Shown: positions 1 to 8,759, counted from the first letter of the stretch. The stretch: DNA of 64,000 nucleotides from Betaproteobacteria bacterium (GCA_005881575.1 VBCA01000024.1:1-64000); one strand, 5' to 3'. Numbers and translations: made by a program. Notes: a model not told the origin generated them from the sequence alone.

Positions 1-527
1 CAATCACACCCGTCGGCGGAGGAGCGCCCACTGCGATACAAATCACGCCGACTTTCAACTCCTTCTTCTCGGGCGTGTCGCTCGACATCACGCCGCAGAT
101 AGACGAAGAGGGCAACATCCTGCTGCACATCCACCCGCTGGTGAGCGACGTTCAGAACAGCCCCGTTGCATTCAACTTCGGCGTGGGCGCCGGGACGCAG
201 GACATCCCGCTCGCCAAGAGCTCGATCAACGAGACGGACACTATGGTGCGCGCACAGGACGGAAACATCGTTGCACTCGGCGGACTGATGCAAGTTCAAG
301 TCACCAACCAGAACTCGGGTGTTCCGGGGCTTCAGGACATCCCCGGTCTGGGCGCGGCCTTTCGCAGTACGACCCGCACGACGGTGAAGAAGGAGCTGGT
401 GATCCTCCTCAAGCCGACCGTCATAAGCAGGGACTATAACTGGGAAGGAGACATCCAGGAGTCGCGCGAGCGTATTCGCAGCTACGGAGGTGAAATGGAG
501 CCCTTCTCGTCCGACAGGTCCAGGTGA
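1..527 (+). CDS. mshL: MSHA/type II secretin C-terminal part (MshL-like), cut by window edge
   Basis: This is the C-terminal end of an outer-membrane secretin, the multimeric pore used by type IV pili and type II secretion. The reading frame is open from the first bases, so the gene begins outside the window. The visible part carries the classic secretin core: SLDITPQIDEEGNI, then GNIVALGGLMQ, then VPGLQDIPGLGAAF, and the closing strand ELVILLKPTVI. Its TGA stop overlaps the GTG start of the next gene (GTGA), showing translational coupling with an ExeA/MshM-type ATPase. An MshN-like protein follows, so MshL is favoured over GspD or PilQ. No C-terminal S-domain or pilotin-binding tail is obvious. 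Confidence 0.85.
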   Translation, partial: ITPVGGGAPTAIQITPTFNSFFSGVSLDITPQIDEEGNILLHIHPLVSDVQNSPVAFNFGVGAGTQDIPLAKSSINETDTMVRAQDGNIVALGGLMQVQVTNQNSGVPGLQDIPGLGAAFRSTTRTTVKKELVILLKPTVISRDYNWEGDIQESRERIRSYGGEMEPFSSDRSR

Positions 528-1414
528 TCTACCTCTCCCACTTCGGACTGCGCGAACCCCCGTTCGGGATCACTCCCGACACGAGTTTTTTCTACGCGTG
601 CGCGAGCAGCCAGGAGGCGCTGAACACGCTGCTCGTCGCCGTCGCGAACGGCGAGGGTTTCCTGAAGATCACCGGCGAGGTGGGCACCGGAAAGACGCTC
701 TTGTGCCGCAAGTTCCTCGCTACGCTCGACGACAACTGGGTCAGCGCGTACGTTCCCAACCCGAACCTCGAGCCCAGGACGCTGCTGCTCGCGCTCGCGG
801 AGGAAATGCGGGTCAAGCTGGCCAGCGACCTCGACCAGCATCACCTGCTCAAGGCGCTGACCCTTGCGCTCCTCGATTTCGCGCGCCAGAAAAAGCGCGT
901 CGTGGTCTGCCTGGACGAGACCCAGGCAATGCCGCTCGAATCCCTCGAGACTCTGCGGCTGCTCACCAACCTCGAGACCGAAAAACGCAAGCTCGTCCAG
1001 GTGATCCTGTTCGGTCAGCCCGAGCTCGACGAGAGGCTTGCGCACGAATCGATCCGGCAGCTGCGCCAGCGCATCACCTTCCAGCACCACCTTGGAACTC
1101 TGACGCGCGAGGAGACGCAATACTACCTCGCGCATCGCCTCGCTATCGCCGGCTATTTGGGCGAAGGCGTGTTCGCCCCCGGGGCGGTCAACCGGATCTA
1201 CCGTGCCAGCCGCGGAGTCCCGCGGCTCGTCAATATTCTCGCCAACAAGGCGATGATGCTCGCTTACGGCGAAGGCTCGCGAAGAGTGACCGCGCAACAC
1301 GCGCGCGCGGCGGCGGCCGATACACCGGCCTCGTTCGCCCTGTCGCGCGCCTGGCTGTGGCTTGCGCTCGCCTGCGCAGCGTTTTCCAGCATCGGCTGGA
1401 TGATCCTGCGATGA
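524..1414 (+). CDS. mshM: MshM/ExeA-like AAA ATPase
   Basis: A 296-residue AAA ATPase of the ExeA/GspA/MshM type, predicted to help assemble the secretin of an MSHA pilus. Walker A is GEVGTGKT (about residues 51-58) and Walker B is VVVCLDE (about 124-130). A GQPELDERL segment typical of this family follows. The C-terminus is a single hydrophobic segment (AWLWLALACAAF), so the protein probably sits in the inner membrane with the ATPase domain in the cytoplasm. The GTG start overlaps the secretin stop, and the stop overlaps the ATG of the mshN region by four bases (ATGA). All three are therefore one tightly coupled operon. Confidence 0.85.
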   Translation: MIYLSHFGLREPPFGITPDTSFFYACASSQEALNTLLVAVANGEGFLKITGEVGTGKTLLCRKFLATLDDNWVSAYVPNPNLEPRTLLLALAEEMRVKLASDLDQHHLLKALTLALLDFARQKKRVVVCLDETQAMPLESLETLRLLTNLETEKRKLVQVILFGQPELDERLAHESIRQLRQRITFQHHLGTLTREETQYYLAHRLAIAGYLGEGVFAPGAVNRIYRASRGVPRLVNILANKAMMLAYGEGSRRVTAQHARAAAADTPASFALSRAWLWLALACAAFSSIGWMILR

Positions 1415-2431
1415 GCCTCATCAACAAGATGCTGCGGGATCTCGACAGGCGCCACGCGGCCCAGGGGGCAAGCACGGCGCCCGCGGGCGGTCTGTCGCGG
1501 CACATGCGTCCGGTGTCCGAGCGCATGCTCGCCTCGGATTTCTTCTGGCGAACCATGGCGATGGCGATGCTCTTTGCCGTGGGCTGGGTCGCGTGGCTCG
1601 TCTGGCAGCTGACGCCGCCGCACCCGATAGTCACCGACCTCGCCTTCGAGTCCGCGCGCGCGAGGACCAGTGAACGTCGACATGCTGCGGCTGGCGACCG
1701 AGTTGACGACCCCGATTCCACGGCGAAGCTCGAGAGCCCCGCCGTCGCGATCCGGATCGAGGCCTCCCGTTGGCGCGGCGAAGGCCGCCGCGGCGCAACC
1801 GGCCCTTGCCGGCGACCCGGCCGCCGCGCAGGGCAAGATCGACCGGCGCTCGAATACCTCCTCGCGCAACCGGGCGGAAAGCGAATTCCGCCGCGCGGTC
1901 AGCCTCGTGAACCAGGGCCGGATCGCCGAAGGCATGGACGGTTTCCGCCGCGCCCTGGAAATCGATCCGGGACACGAACCCGCGCGTCAGACCCTGGTCG
2001 CGCTACTGCTCGAGACCAAACGAGTGGACGAAGCAGCCGCTTCCCTCCAGGAGGGCCTCGCGCTCAACGCCAGGAACACCGGCTTCGCCATGCTCCTCGC
2101 GCGCATCATGGTCGAAAGCAAAGATATCCCCACGGCGCTCATCGTGCTGCAACGGCACGCCGCACCGGCGGACCGCAACCCGGACTTTCACGCGTTTGCG
2201 GCGGCGCTCTACCAGCGGCTCGATCGTCACCAGGAAGCGATCGAGCAGTATCAGACGGCGTTGGGCCTGGCTCCGTCGGCGGGCGTCTGGTGGCTGGGTC
2301 TGGGGATCTCGTTCCAGGCCGTCGAGCGGCGCAAAGATGCCCTGGAGGCCTTCACGCGCGCCAAATCGGCCGGGAACCTCGCTCCCGATCTTCTCGCCTT
2401 CGTCGAACAGCGGCTCAGGCAACTCCAGTAG
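1411..2431 (+). pseudogene. mshN: MshN-like TPR pilus protein, apparent frameshift
   Basis: The ATG at 1411 opens with MSLINKMLRDLDRR, the signature N-terminus of MshN, followed by a membrane segment (AMLFAVGWVAWLVWQL). This frame stops looking protein-like after about position 1660. The rest of an MshN, several TPR repeats with phrases such as GMDGFRRALEIDPGHEPA and HQEAIEQYQTALGLAP, continues in the next frame from about 1670 to the TAG at 2429-2431. A one-base shift lies near the GC-repeat at 1652-1662. It could be a real frameshift, programmed slippage or a sequencing error. A separate start at GTG 1670 is possible but would give a TPR protein without its membrane anchor. Frame 1 also runs on into the next gene; that fusion is artefactual. 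Confidence 0.7.
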
Positions 2432-2442
2432 TTGCGTCCGGA

Positions 2443-4077
2443 ATGCAGGACCGCTATCGCGAGGTCTACGATAGTTTCAAATGGGAGGTGCCGGCTCGAT
2501 TCAACATCGGCGCGGCCTGCTGCGGCCGGCATTCATCCGAGCGCTCCCGCTTGGCCCTGTATTGGGAGGACGAGGCCGGGTCGGCGCTCGCAGTCACCTT
2601 CTGGGATCTGCAGCAGCAGGCGAACCGCCTGTCGAATGCGCTCGCCGGCCTCGGCGTTGTGCGCGGCGATCGGGTCGGGATCATTCTGCCGCAGCGCCCG
2701 GAAACGGCGATCGCGCATATCGCCTGCTACCAGATGGGCGTGGTGGCGATGCCCCTTTCGGTGCTGTTCGGGCCGGATGCCCTCGAGTATCGCCTGCAGG
2801 ACAGCGAAGCCGTCGCCGCGCTCGTCGATCCCGCATCGCTCCCCGGTCTCGCCCCGATTCGCGACAGGCTGCCGCTCCTCGAGCACGTGGTCGGCGTCGC
2901 CGGAGCGCGGGAATCCCGGGTTCAGTCGTGGGAGAAGCTTCTGGAGAAGGCTTCGCCGCATTTCGCACCGGTCGCTACGGCGGCGGGCGATCCGGCGCTG
3001 CTCGTCTACACCAGCGGCACCACGGGTCCACCCAAGGGGGCGCTCATGCCGCAGCGCGTTCTCCTGGGGAATCTTCCCGGGTTCGGGCATTCGCACGATC
3101 TCTATCCGCAGACGGGCGACCTGTTCTGGTCGCCGGCCGACTGGGCCTGGACCGGAGGCCTGATGGACGCGCTGCTGCCGTCGCTGTACCACGGCACGCC
3201 GCTGCTCGGCTACCGCGGTCGCTTCGATCCCGAGAAGTCGTTCTGGCTGATGCAAAAGTACGGCGTGCGCAACAGCTTCCTCTTTCCGACCGCGCTCAAA
3301 ATGATGATGAAGACGGTGCCGCAGCCGAAGAAGCGTTATGAGCTTTCGCTGCGCTCCATCATGAGCGCCGGCGAGTCGGTGGGTGAAACGGTATTCGAAT
3401 GGAGCCGCGAGGCGCTCGGGGTCACCGTCAACGAGATGTTCGGCCAGACCGAGATCAACTACATCGTCGGCAATTCGCAGTCCCTGTGGCCGGCCAAGCC
3501 CGGGTCGATCGGTCGGCCCTATCCGGGACACCGCGTGGCCTGCATCGACGAAACGGGCGACGAAGTCCCGATCGGTCAGATTGGGGAAGTGGCGGCCTGG
3601 GACGAGGACGATCCGGTCTTCTTTCTCGAATACTGGAAGAATCCCGAGGCGACCCAAGCGAAATACACCGGCAAATGGTGCCGCACCGGGGATCTCGCGA
3701 AGCGCGATGAGGACGGCGATTTCTGGTACCAAGGGCGCATCGACGACATGTTCAAGAGCGCGGGCTACCGCATCGGCCCCTCGGAGATCGAGAACTGCCT
3801 GGTGAAGCATCCCGCGGTCGCGAACTGTGCCGTGGTGGGCAGCCCCGATCGCGAGCGCACGCATATCGTGAAGGCCTTCATCGTCCTCACGCCGGGCTAC
3901 GAGGCCTCGGCGGCGCTGGAGGCGGAGTTGCAGCAGCACGTGCGCGGCAAGCTCGCGCCCTACGAATATCCCAAGGAGATCGAGTTCATGGACAGCCTGC
4001 CGATGACCACCACCGGAAAAGTGCAACGGCGGGTGCTGCGGCAGCGCGAGGAAGAGAGAAAGAAAGGAAAAGCATGA
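2443..4077 (+). CDS. AMP-dependent acyl-CoA synthetase
   Basis: A 544-residue member of the ANL adenylating superfamily that activates a carboxylic acid with ATP and CoA. Seen motifs are the P-loop YTSGTTGPPKG (about 189-199), the A5 motif NEMFGQTE, the A7/A8 region WCRTGDLAKRDEDGDFWYQG then DDMFKSAGYRIGP, and the C-terminal catalytic lysine in TTGKVQRR. Overall layout resembles acetyl-CoA synthetase-like and medium-chain acyl-CoA ligases (EYPKEIEFMDSLP), but the acid substrate cannot be read from sequence. The start is the ATG at 2443, 11 bases after the mshN stop; the longer open frame upstream is not coding. Its stop overlaps the next ATG. Confidence 0.88.
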   Translation: MQDRYREVYDSFKWEVPARFNIGAACCGRHSSERSRLALYWEDEAGSALAVTFWDLQQQANRLSNALAGLGVVRGDRVGIILPQRPETAIAHIACYQMGVVAMPLSVLFGPDALEYRLQDSEAVAALVDPASLPGLAPIRDRLPLLEHVVGVAGARESRVQSWEKLLEKASPHFAPVATAAGDPALLVYTSGTTGPPKGALMPQRVLLGNLPGFGHSHDLYPQTGDLFWSPADWAWTGGLMDALLPSLYHGTPLLGYRGRFDPEKSFWLMQKYGVRNSFLFPTALKMMMKTVPQPKKRYELSLRSIMSAGESVGETVFEWSREALGVTVNEMFGQTEINYIVGNSQSLWPAKPGSIGRPYPGHRVACIDETGDEVPIGQIGEVAAWDEDDPVFFLEYWKNPEATQAKYTGKWCRTGDLAKRDEDGDFWYQGRIDDMFKSAGYRIGPSEIENCLVKHPAVANCAVVGSPDRERTHIVKAFIVLTPGYEASAALEAELQQHVRGKLAPYEYPKEIEFMDSLPMTTTGKVQRRVLRQREEERKKGKA

Positions 4078-4325
4078 ACGCCGACCTGATCGGCGTGCTC
4101 GCCGGCACGCTGTCCACGATCGCCTTCATCCCCCAGGCGTGGCGCATCTGGAAAACGCGCTCGGCGCGTGACCTCTCCCTGCCCATGTATCTGATCTTCA
4201 CCGCGGGCGTGGCGCTGTGGTTCGTCTACGGCCTCATGCTCGGCGCCGTTCCGATCGTCGTGTGCAACGGCCTCACGCTCGTGCTCGCGGGGACGGTGCT
4301 GGCGATGAAGCTCAGATTCGGCTAA
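4074..4325 (+). CDS. SemiSWEET-type transporter
   Basis: An 83-residue protein with three predicted membrane helices of the MtN3/SWEET family. In bacteria these half-size proteins work as dimers and move sugars or other small solutes across the inner membrane. The PQ-loop-type motif is visible in helix 1 (LSTIAFIPQAWRIWKTRSA), followed by SLPMYLIFTAGVALWFVYGL and a third helix. Length is normal for SemiSWEETs. The ATG overlaps the acyl-CoA synthetase stop (ATGA), so it is co-translated with an enzyme rather than with a sugar operon. The substrate is unknown. Confidence 0.85.
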   Translation: MNADLIGVLAGTLSTIAFIPQAWRIWKTRSARDLSLPMYLIFTAGVALWFVYGLMLGAVPIVVCNGLTLVLAGTVLAMKLRFG

Positions 4326-4348
4326 CCTGCCGCAGTCGCGAGAAGTCC

Positions 4349-4987
4349 ATGAGGCTCTACACTTTCTTTCGCTCCTCGGCTTCGTTTCGCGTGCGCATCG
4401 CGCTCAACTACAAGGGCCTGAGGTACGAGCACGCGGGGGTGAGCCTGCCCAAGGGCGAGCACCTGGAAGCGGGCTACAAATCGGTCAACGCACAAGGCCT
4501 GGTCCCCGCGCTCGAGGACGGCGGTCGCCTCCTGACCCAGTCGCTCGCGATCATCGAGTACCTCGATGAGGTTCACCCCGGGCCGAAGTTGTTGCCGGCG
4601 GCTCCGCTCGACCGCGCGTATGTGCGCGCCTTCTCGCAGATCATCGCCTGCGAGATCCATCCGCTCAACAACCTGCGCACGCGCAAATACATCGCCAAGA
4701 CGTACAAGCTCGACGAGGAGGGCGTGAACGCGTGGTACCGGCACTGGATCGCCGAGGGCTTCGGGATGATGGAAGCGTTTCTCGCGCAGGAGCGAAAGCA
4801 CGGGAAATACTGCTTTCGCGACCAGGTCACCATGGCCGATTGCTGCCTCGTGCCGCAGGTGTTCAACGCGATACTTTACAAGTGCGACGTCAAGCCTTAT
4901 CCGACCGTGATGCGGATCCACGAAGCGTGTATGAAGCTCGACGCGTTCGTCGCGGCACAACCGTCGAAGCAACCCGACGCAGCTTGA
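4349..4987 (+). CDS. maiA: Zeta-class glutathione S-transferase (maleylacetoacetate/maleylpyruvate isomerase)
   Basis: A 212-residue glutathione S-transferase. The N-terminal thioredoxin-like domain has SSASFRVRIALNYKG, the zeta-class active-site signature in which the first serine contacts glutathione. LVPALEDGG and LTQSLAIIEYLDE follow, the cis-Pro and glutathione-binding Gln-Ser segments, and then an all-helical C-terminal domain. Zeta enzymes isomerise maleylacetoacetate or maleylpyruvate in aromatic catabolism. The start ATG at 4349 gives the usual MRLYTFFRSSASFR N-terminus; the open frame upstream is a shadow of the SemiSWEET gene. No other tyrosine or gentisate pathway gene is visible next to it, so the exact substrate is open. 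Confidence 0.85.
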   Translation: MRLYTFFRSSASFRVRIALNYKGLRYEHAGVSLPKGEHLEAGYKSVNAQGLVPALEDGGRLLTQSLAIIEYLDEVHPGPKLLPAAPLDRAYVRAFSQIIACEIHPLNNLRTRKYIAKTYKLDEEGVNAWYRHWIAEGFGMMEAFLAQERKHGKYCFRDQVTMADCCLVPQVFNAILYKCDVKPYPTVMRIHEACMKLDAFVAAQPSKQPDAA

Positions 4988-5018
4988 CCGGTTGAGGGGA
5001 CAAGTGGAGGAAAAGAAC

Positions 5019-5978
5019 ATGCGTTCTTTATGCTTCGCGGTGTTGCTGGCACTTTTGTCCGGATACACGTTCGCGCAAGCCTATCCTTCCAGGCCGATTC
5101 ACTTTGTCGTGCCCTTCCCGGCGAGCGGGCCGACCGATATCATCACCCGCGCCATCGGGCAGAAACTTTCGGAAGTCGTAGGGCAGCCGGTGGTGATCGA
5201 CAACAGACCGGGCGCCGGTGGCGCGATCGGCTCCGAGGCGGTCGCGAGAAGCGCGCCCGACGGCTACACCATTCTCATGGGGACAACCAGCACGCATTCG
5301 ATCGGCCCCACGCTCAATCCGAAAACGCCCTATAGCGTCGAGCGAGATTTTGCGCCGGTTTCGCTGGCCGCCACTGCGCCCAACATCTTGGTGGTGAGCC
5401 CGCGGCTTCCGGTGAAGAATGTGCGCGACCTCATCGCACTCGCCAAGGCGCAGCCCGGCAAACTCAACTATGCCTCGAGCGGCGTCGGCACCATCATTCA
5501 TTTGTCTGCCGAGCTGTTCAGGAGCATGGCGGGCATCGAGATCGTGCACGTCCCCTACAAGGGGGTGGCCTTGGCGATACCCGACATCGTCAGCGGGCAA
5601 GTCGCGTTGATGTTCGACAACATCGTCAGCGCTCTGCCCCAGGTGAAGGCAGGGCACGAAAGAGCGCTTGCGGTCACGAGCCTCAGGCGGTCGGCGCTCG
5701 CGCCCGACATTCCCACTGTCGCCGAGTCGGGGCTTCCGGGCTACGAATCCGACACGTACTTCGGGGTGTTTGGTCCGGCGCACACTCCAAAACCGGTCAT
5801 CGCCCTGCTTAGCCGCAATCTCTCGCAGGTGGTGCAATTCCCGGATCTCAAGGAGCAACTGGCAAAGCAGGGTGCGGAGCCGGTAGGCAGCGATCCGGAG
5901 CAACTCGTGGCGGCCGTTCGGTCCCACACCACCAAGTGGGAAAAGGTGATCAGGGACGCAGGGGTGAAGATCGAATAA
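5019..5978 (+). CDS. Bug/TctC-family periplasmic solute-binding protein
   Basis: A 319-residue receptor of the Bug (Bordetella uptake gene) family, the binding subunit of tripartite tricarboxylate-type transport. It has a Sec signal peptide (SLCFAVLLALLSGYTFAQA) and the hallmark segments YPSRPIHFVVPFPASGPTD, NRPGAGGAIG and YASSGVGTIIHL. The C-terminus KWEKVIRDAGVKIE is typical. The ATG at 5019 is preceded by GGAGG at 5006-5010, which decides the start over an upstream GTG-rich frame. Such receptors are vastly expanded in Burkholderiales. No TctA/TctB membrane genes are adjacent, so it is an orphan receptor; the ligand is unknown. Confidence 0.9.
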   Translation: MRSLCFAVLLALLSGYTFAQAYPSRPIHFVVPFPASGPTDIITRAIGQKLSEVVGQPVVIDNRPGAGGAIGSEAVARSAPDGYTILMGTTSTHSIGPTLNPKTPYSVERDFAPVSLAATAPNILVVSPRLPVKNVRDLIALAKAQPGKLNYASSGVGTIIHLSAELFRSMAGIEIVHVPYKGVALAIPDIVSGQVALMFDNIVSALPQVKAGHERALAVTSLRRSALAPDIPTVAESGLPGYESDTYFGVFGPAHTPKPVIALLSRNLSQVVQFPDLKEQLAKQGAEPVGSDPEQLVAAVRSHTTKWEKVIRDAGVKIE

Positions 5979-5981
5979 GAG

Positions 5982-6057
5982 TGGCGCCCCAGAGACGAAT
6001 CGAACGTCCGACCTGCCCCTTAGGAGGGGGCTGCTCTATCCACTGAGCTACCGGGGC
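5982..6057 (-). tRNA. tRNA-Arg (anticodon CCT)
   Basis: On the minus strand the sequence folds as a full cloverleaf. The acceptor GCCCCGG pairs with CTGGGGC (one G-U pair), the D-stem is GCTC/GAGC, and the anticodon stem GCCCC/GGGGC encloses the loop CTCCTAA with anticodon CCT. The T-arm is GGACG-TTCGATT-CGTCT and the 3' CCA is encoded. It reads the AGG codon. The gene lies tail to tail with the Bug receptor, three bases from its stop codon. Confidence 0.95.
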
Positions 6058-6066
6058 GCGGAAGCG

Positions 6067-6072
6067 ATTGTA
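6067..6072 (-). promoter_or_regulatory. -10-like hexamer for tRNA-Arg
   Basis: TACAAT on the minus strand lies 9 bases before the 5' end of the mature tRNA. No convincing -35 hexamer is visible at the expected distance. Confidence 0.45.
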
Positions 6073-6147
6073 CGCGAACGGCTGCTGAATCACGCTCCTG
6101 CGGGCTACCCTGGGCTAAAATGGGCGGCGCGCGCATAGGATCGCAAT

Positions 6148-6279
6148 ATGACTCCTTGGAAAAAACTCCTGTCGGCGTTCGCTTTGGGCGCGTTCACCGT
6201 CATCGTGCTGCTCGCCTTGGGCGCCTATGTCAATCCGGCGATGCTGATCGCTTTCGCCAACTTGCGGCTCTGCAACTGA
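6148..6279 (+). CDS. 43-residue single-pass membrane protein, unknown
   Basis: A small ORF encoding 43 residues that begins MTPWKKLLSAFALG and continues with one strongly hydrophobic segment (TVIVLLALGAYV). An AGGA sequence at 6137-6140 sits 7 bases before the ATG, and a TAAAAT hexamer lies upstream at 6115-6120. The frame ends at TGA 6277-6279, abutting the DUF924 coding region. I do not recognise a family. The charged n-region, membrane helix, ribosome-binding site and coupling suggest a real microprotein rather than chance, but it could also be the remnant of a longer membrane protein. Confidence 0.45.
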   Translation: MTPWKKLLSAFALGAFTVIVLLALGAYVNPAMLIAFANLRLCN

Positions 6280-6296
6280 TTCTCGACTTCATCGAG

Positions 6297-6839
6297 GTGC
6301 TCGATTTCTGGTTCGGCGCGCCGGATTCGCGTGAGCGCGGTCGGCCGCGCAAATTATGGTTCCAGAAATCGGAACCGTTCGACGCCGAAGTCCGCCGCCG
6401 CTTCCTCGCCACCTGGGAGCGGGTGGCGCGCGGCGAGCTCGGAACCTGGCGAACGACGCCGCTCGCATCGCTCGCCCTCGTCGTGACGCTCGACCAGTTT
6501 CCGCGCAACATGTTCCGCGGCACGGCGCGCTCTTTTGCGAGCGATTCCCTGGCGCTCGCCGTGGCGAGGGGAACGATCGCGCGGGGGTTCGACCGCCTGC
6601 TCTCACCGGTCGAGCGCGCGTTTGTCTATCTACCCTTCGCGCATGCGGAGGATCTCGCCGCACAACGCCGCTCTGTCGCCTTGTTCGACGGGCTCGACCC
6701 GGAAGACGTGCGAAGCGCGAGACGGCACTACGAGATCATCGCGCGCTTCGGGCGCTTTCCTCACCGCAATGCCGCTCTCCGCCGCGAATCTACCGCCGAG
6801 GAAATCGAGTTCCTCAGGCAGCCGGGATCCTCGTTTTAA
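6297..6839 (+). CDS. DUF924 family protein
   Basis: A roughly 180-residue protein of the DUF924 family, helical TPR-like proteins of unknown role. Diagnostic pieces are VLDFWFG at the start, LDQFPRNMFRGTARSFASD, ERAFVYLPFAHAEDLAAQ and FGRFPHRNAALRRESTAEE at the end. The GTG at 6297 gives the usual start directly before LDFWFG. A CTG at 6276 that overlaps the stop of the small upstream ORF is an alternative. The longer frame back to 6120 is the shadow of the 43-residue ORF. The gene ends tail to tail with the next gene, overlapping by four bases. Confidence 0.8.
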   Translation: MLDFWFGAPDSRERGRPRKLWFQKSEPFDAEVRRRFLATWERVARGELGTWRTTPLASLALVVTLDQFPRNMFRGTARSFASDSLALAVARGTIARGFDRLLSPVERAFVYLPFAHAEDLAAQRRSVALFDGLDPEDVRSARRHYEIIARFGRFPHRNAALRRESTAEEIEFLRQPGSSF

Positions 6840-8056
6840 TCGGCAAGGCGGGTCGTGATCACGACCTCGGAGTGAAGCGTCCGGTGCACGGGGCACTTGT
6901 CGGCGATCTCGAGAAGCCTTTGCCGCTGCGCTGGGTCGAGCGCGCCTTCCAGACCGATGAGTCGCTCGATGCGGTCGATCTTCCCCTCCTTGGTTTCGCA
7001 TTCGGCGCAATCGATGGCGTGGATCTTCTCATGCGCGAGCTCGACGCTCACCCGCTCGAGCGGAATGCCCTTCAGATCGGCGTAGGACCGGAGAGTCATC
7101 GCGGTGCAGGCGCCTAGCGCGGCGCACAAGAGATCGTAGGGCGACGGCCCTGAGTCCAGGCCTCCCGCCGCAAGCGGCTCGTCCGCGCGGATCAGGTGCC
7201 GGCCGACGATGACCTGGTTGGTAAACTTGCCCTCGCGCGTCTCGCGCACCAGGACCTTGCCCGGCGGCGCGGCGGGGAGATCCTGGGGCCTCATTTGAAG
7301 ATAACGCTCCGCCCAGGCGGCGAGGACACGACCGGCGTAGAGCGCGTCCTCGCGCTCGGAAAGGAGATGGTCGGCGGGATCGAGCGAAACGAAACTCTTC
7401 GGATGCTTCGCGGCCATGAATATTTTCGTGGCGTTGTGGATGTCGACGATGGTGTCGCGCGGCGAATGCATCACCATGAGCGCTTTTCCCATTCGCGCGA
7501 CGATCTCGGCCACCTTGTGCCCTCGAACGTCCTCGAGGAACTGCTTCTTGATCCGGAACGCGCGCCCGCCGATCTGGACCTGCGCTTCGCCGTCGCGCTC
7601 GACCGCTTGCGTCGAGTCCCCGATGAGACCGAGCACGTGCCCGGGGTCGAAAGGCGATCCGATCGTCGCGACGGCGGTGCATTCCGGAACGTCGGGCGCG
7701 GCGGCGAGCACCGCGGTGCCGCCGAGGCTGTGGCCGATCATGATCTCAGGCGCGCGGTAGCTCTTGCGCAGATGATCGGCCGCGGCGACGAGGTCTGCGA
7801 CGTTCGAGGAGAAATTCGTGTTGGCAAATTCACCCTCGCTTCCTCCCAGCCCGGTGAAGTCGAAACGCAGCACGGCCACGCCGCGCTCGGCCAGGGCCGC
7901 GCTGATGACGGTCGCCGCCTTGGATTCCTTCGAGCAGGTGAAGCAGTGGGCGAACAGGGCGTAGGCGAGCGGCGATTCCGCGGGGGCGTCCAGGCGCGCC
8001 GAAAGCAGGGCGCCGGATGCGCCGGGAAACTTGATCGCCTGGGTGTTGGGTGCCAT
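6836..8056 (-). CDS. Bifunctional alpha/beta hydrolase-OsmC family protein
   Basis: A 406-residue two-domain fusion. Residues about 1-255 are an alpha/beta hydrolase with nucleophile elbow GHSLGG, an aspartate in the HSPRD segment and a histidine in DPADHLL. Residues about 265-406 are an OsmC/Ohr-like domain with the redox cysteines in [16 protein letters not shown] and [10 protein letters not shown]. Ohr/OsmC proteins reduce organic hydroperoxides. The hydrolase may release the peroxidised acyl chain first, which is inference. The ATG at 8056 is chosen because GGAGGAG precedes it on the minus strand; an upstream ATG adds 13 unlikely residues. It stands alone as a divergent gene next to the methyltransferase. 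Confidence 0.88.
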   Translation of the reverse strand: MAPNTQAIKFPGASGALLSARLDAPAESPLAYALFAHCFTCSKESKAATVISAALAERGVAVLRFDFTGLGGSEGEFANTNFSSNVADLVAAADHLRKSYRAPEIMIGHSLGGTAVLAAAPDVPECTAVATIGSPFDPGHVLGLIGDSTQAVERDGEAQVQIGGRAFRIKKQFLEDVRGHKVAEIVARMGKALMVMHSPRDTIVDIHNATKIFMAAKHPKSFVSLDPADHLLSEREDALYAGRVLAAWAERYLQMRPQDLPAAPPGKVLVRETREGKFTNQVIVGRHLIRADEPLAAGGLDSGPSPYDLLCAALGACTAMTLRSYADLKGIPLERVSVELAHEKIHAIDCAECETKEGKIDRIERLIGLEGALDPAQRQRLLEIADKCPVHRTLHSEVVITTRLAD

Positions 8057-8129
8057 GGGCGCTCCTCCAAGGAGAAATCCCTCCGAGTGTTGCACAAGGC
8101 GCGCCGAGGACGCCAGCGCCTGCGCGCGA

Positions 8130-8135
8130 GATAAT
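8130..8135 (+). promoter_or_regulatory. -10-like hexamer very close to start of methyltransferase gene
   Basis: GATAAT ends 7 bases before the ATG at 8143, which would place transcription start almost on the start codon. It is part of a recurring pattern in the window. A GAGG in the gap could still act as a weak ribosome-binding site on a slightly longer transcript. Confidence 0.4.
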
Positions 8136-8142
8136 CGAGGCC

Positions 8143-8715
8143 ATGTCCTCGCAACCGCACGAAATCGATACTCCCTCGCCCTGGGTGTGCCGCTGGGCCG
8201 CGCTGATCCGGCCCGGCGGGCGCGTTCTCGACGTCGCCTGCGGCCATGGCCGGCACGTGCGCTACCTGAGCTCGCTGGGCCTTGCCGTCGTCGGCGTCGA
8301 TCGCGACGAGGCGGCGCTCGCTGCGCTCAAGGGAATCGGCGGCGTCGAGACTCACGTTGCGGACATCGAGGCGGGGCCCTGGCTTTTTGCACCCGGAGGA
8401 TTCGACGGCGTGGTCGTGACCAACTACCTGCATCGACCGCTTTTTCCGGAACTGGTCGGCGCACTGCGTTCCGGCGGCGTGCTGATCTGCGAAACCTTCG
8501 CCTTGGGCAACGAGCGCTACGGCCGGCCGAGCAATCCGGCGTTCCTGCTGCGGCCCGACGAGCTGCTGCACAGCGTGGAACCCTTGGCGGTAGTCGCGTT
8601 CGAACAGGGACTGGTTTCCGCGCCGAAGCAGGCGGTGATCCAGCGCGTCTGCGCCGTGCGAGTGGACAGGAGCCCGGCACCGCTCGCCTCCGTCCCGTCG
8701 CCATCCGGCGCCTAG
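8143..8715 (+). CDS. Class I SAM-dependent methyltransferase
   Basis: A 190-residue methyltransferase. Motif [16 protein letters not shown] binds S-adenosylmethionine, [11 protein letters not shown] carries the acidic residue contacting the ribose, and [14 protein letters not shown] is the post-II/motif IV region. It resembles TehB/tellurite-type small methyltransferases, but the substrate cannot be assigned. It ends 44 bases before dapA. The ATG at 8143 is preferred over an upstream start at 8050, which lies inside the divergent gene's leader. Confidence 0.8.
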   Translation: MSSQPHEIDTPSPWVCRWAALIRPGGRVLDVACGHGRHVRYLSSLGLAVVGVDRDEAALAALKGIGGVETHVADIEAGPWLFAPGGFDGVVVTNYLHRPLFPELVGALRSGGVLICETFALGNERYGRPSNPAFLLRPDELLHSVEPLAVVAFEQGLVSAPKQAVIQRVCAVRVDRSPAPLASVPSPSGA

Positions 8716-8759
8716 GCGATTGCGCTAGAATGAGGCGTTCAAACGAAAGGCGAGGCGCT

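Noticed and set aside
490-4077. A 1195-codon open frame joining the ATPase region, mshN start and the acyl-CoA ligase
   Set aside because: Only its end (from 2443) and a stretch near 1411 match families. The rest is an Arg/Pro-rich shadow of other frames in GC-rich DNA.
5982-6057. tRNA-Arg as an integration site
   Set aside because: No integrase and no repeated 3' tRNA end in the window.
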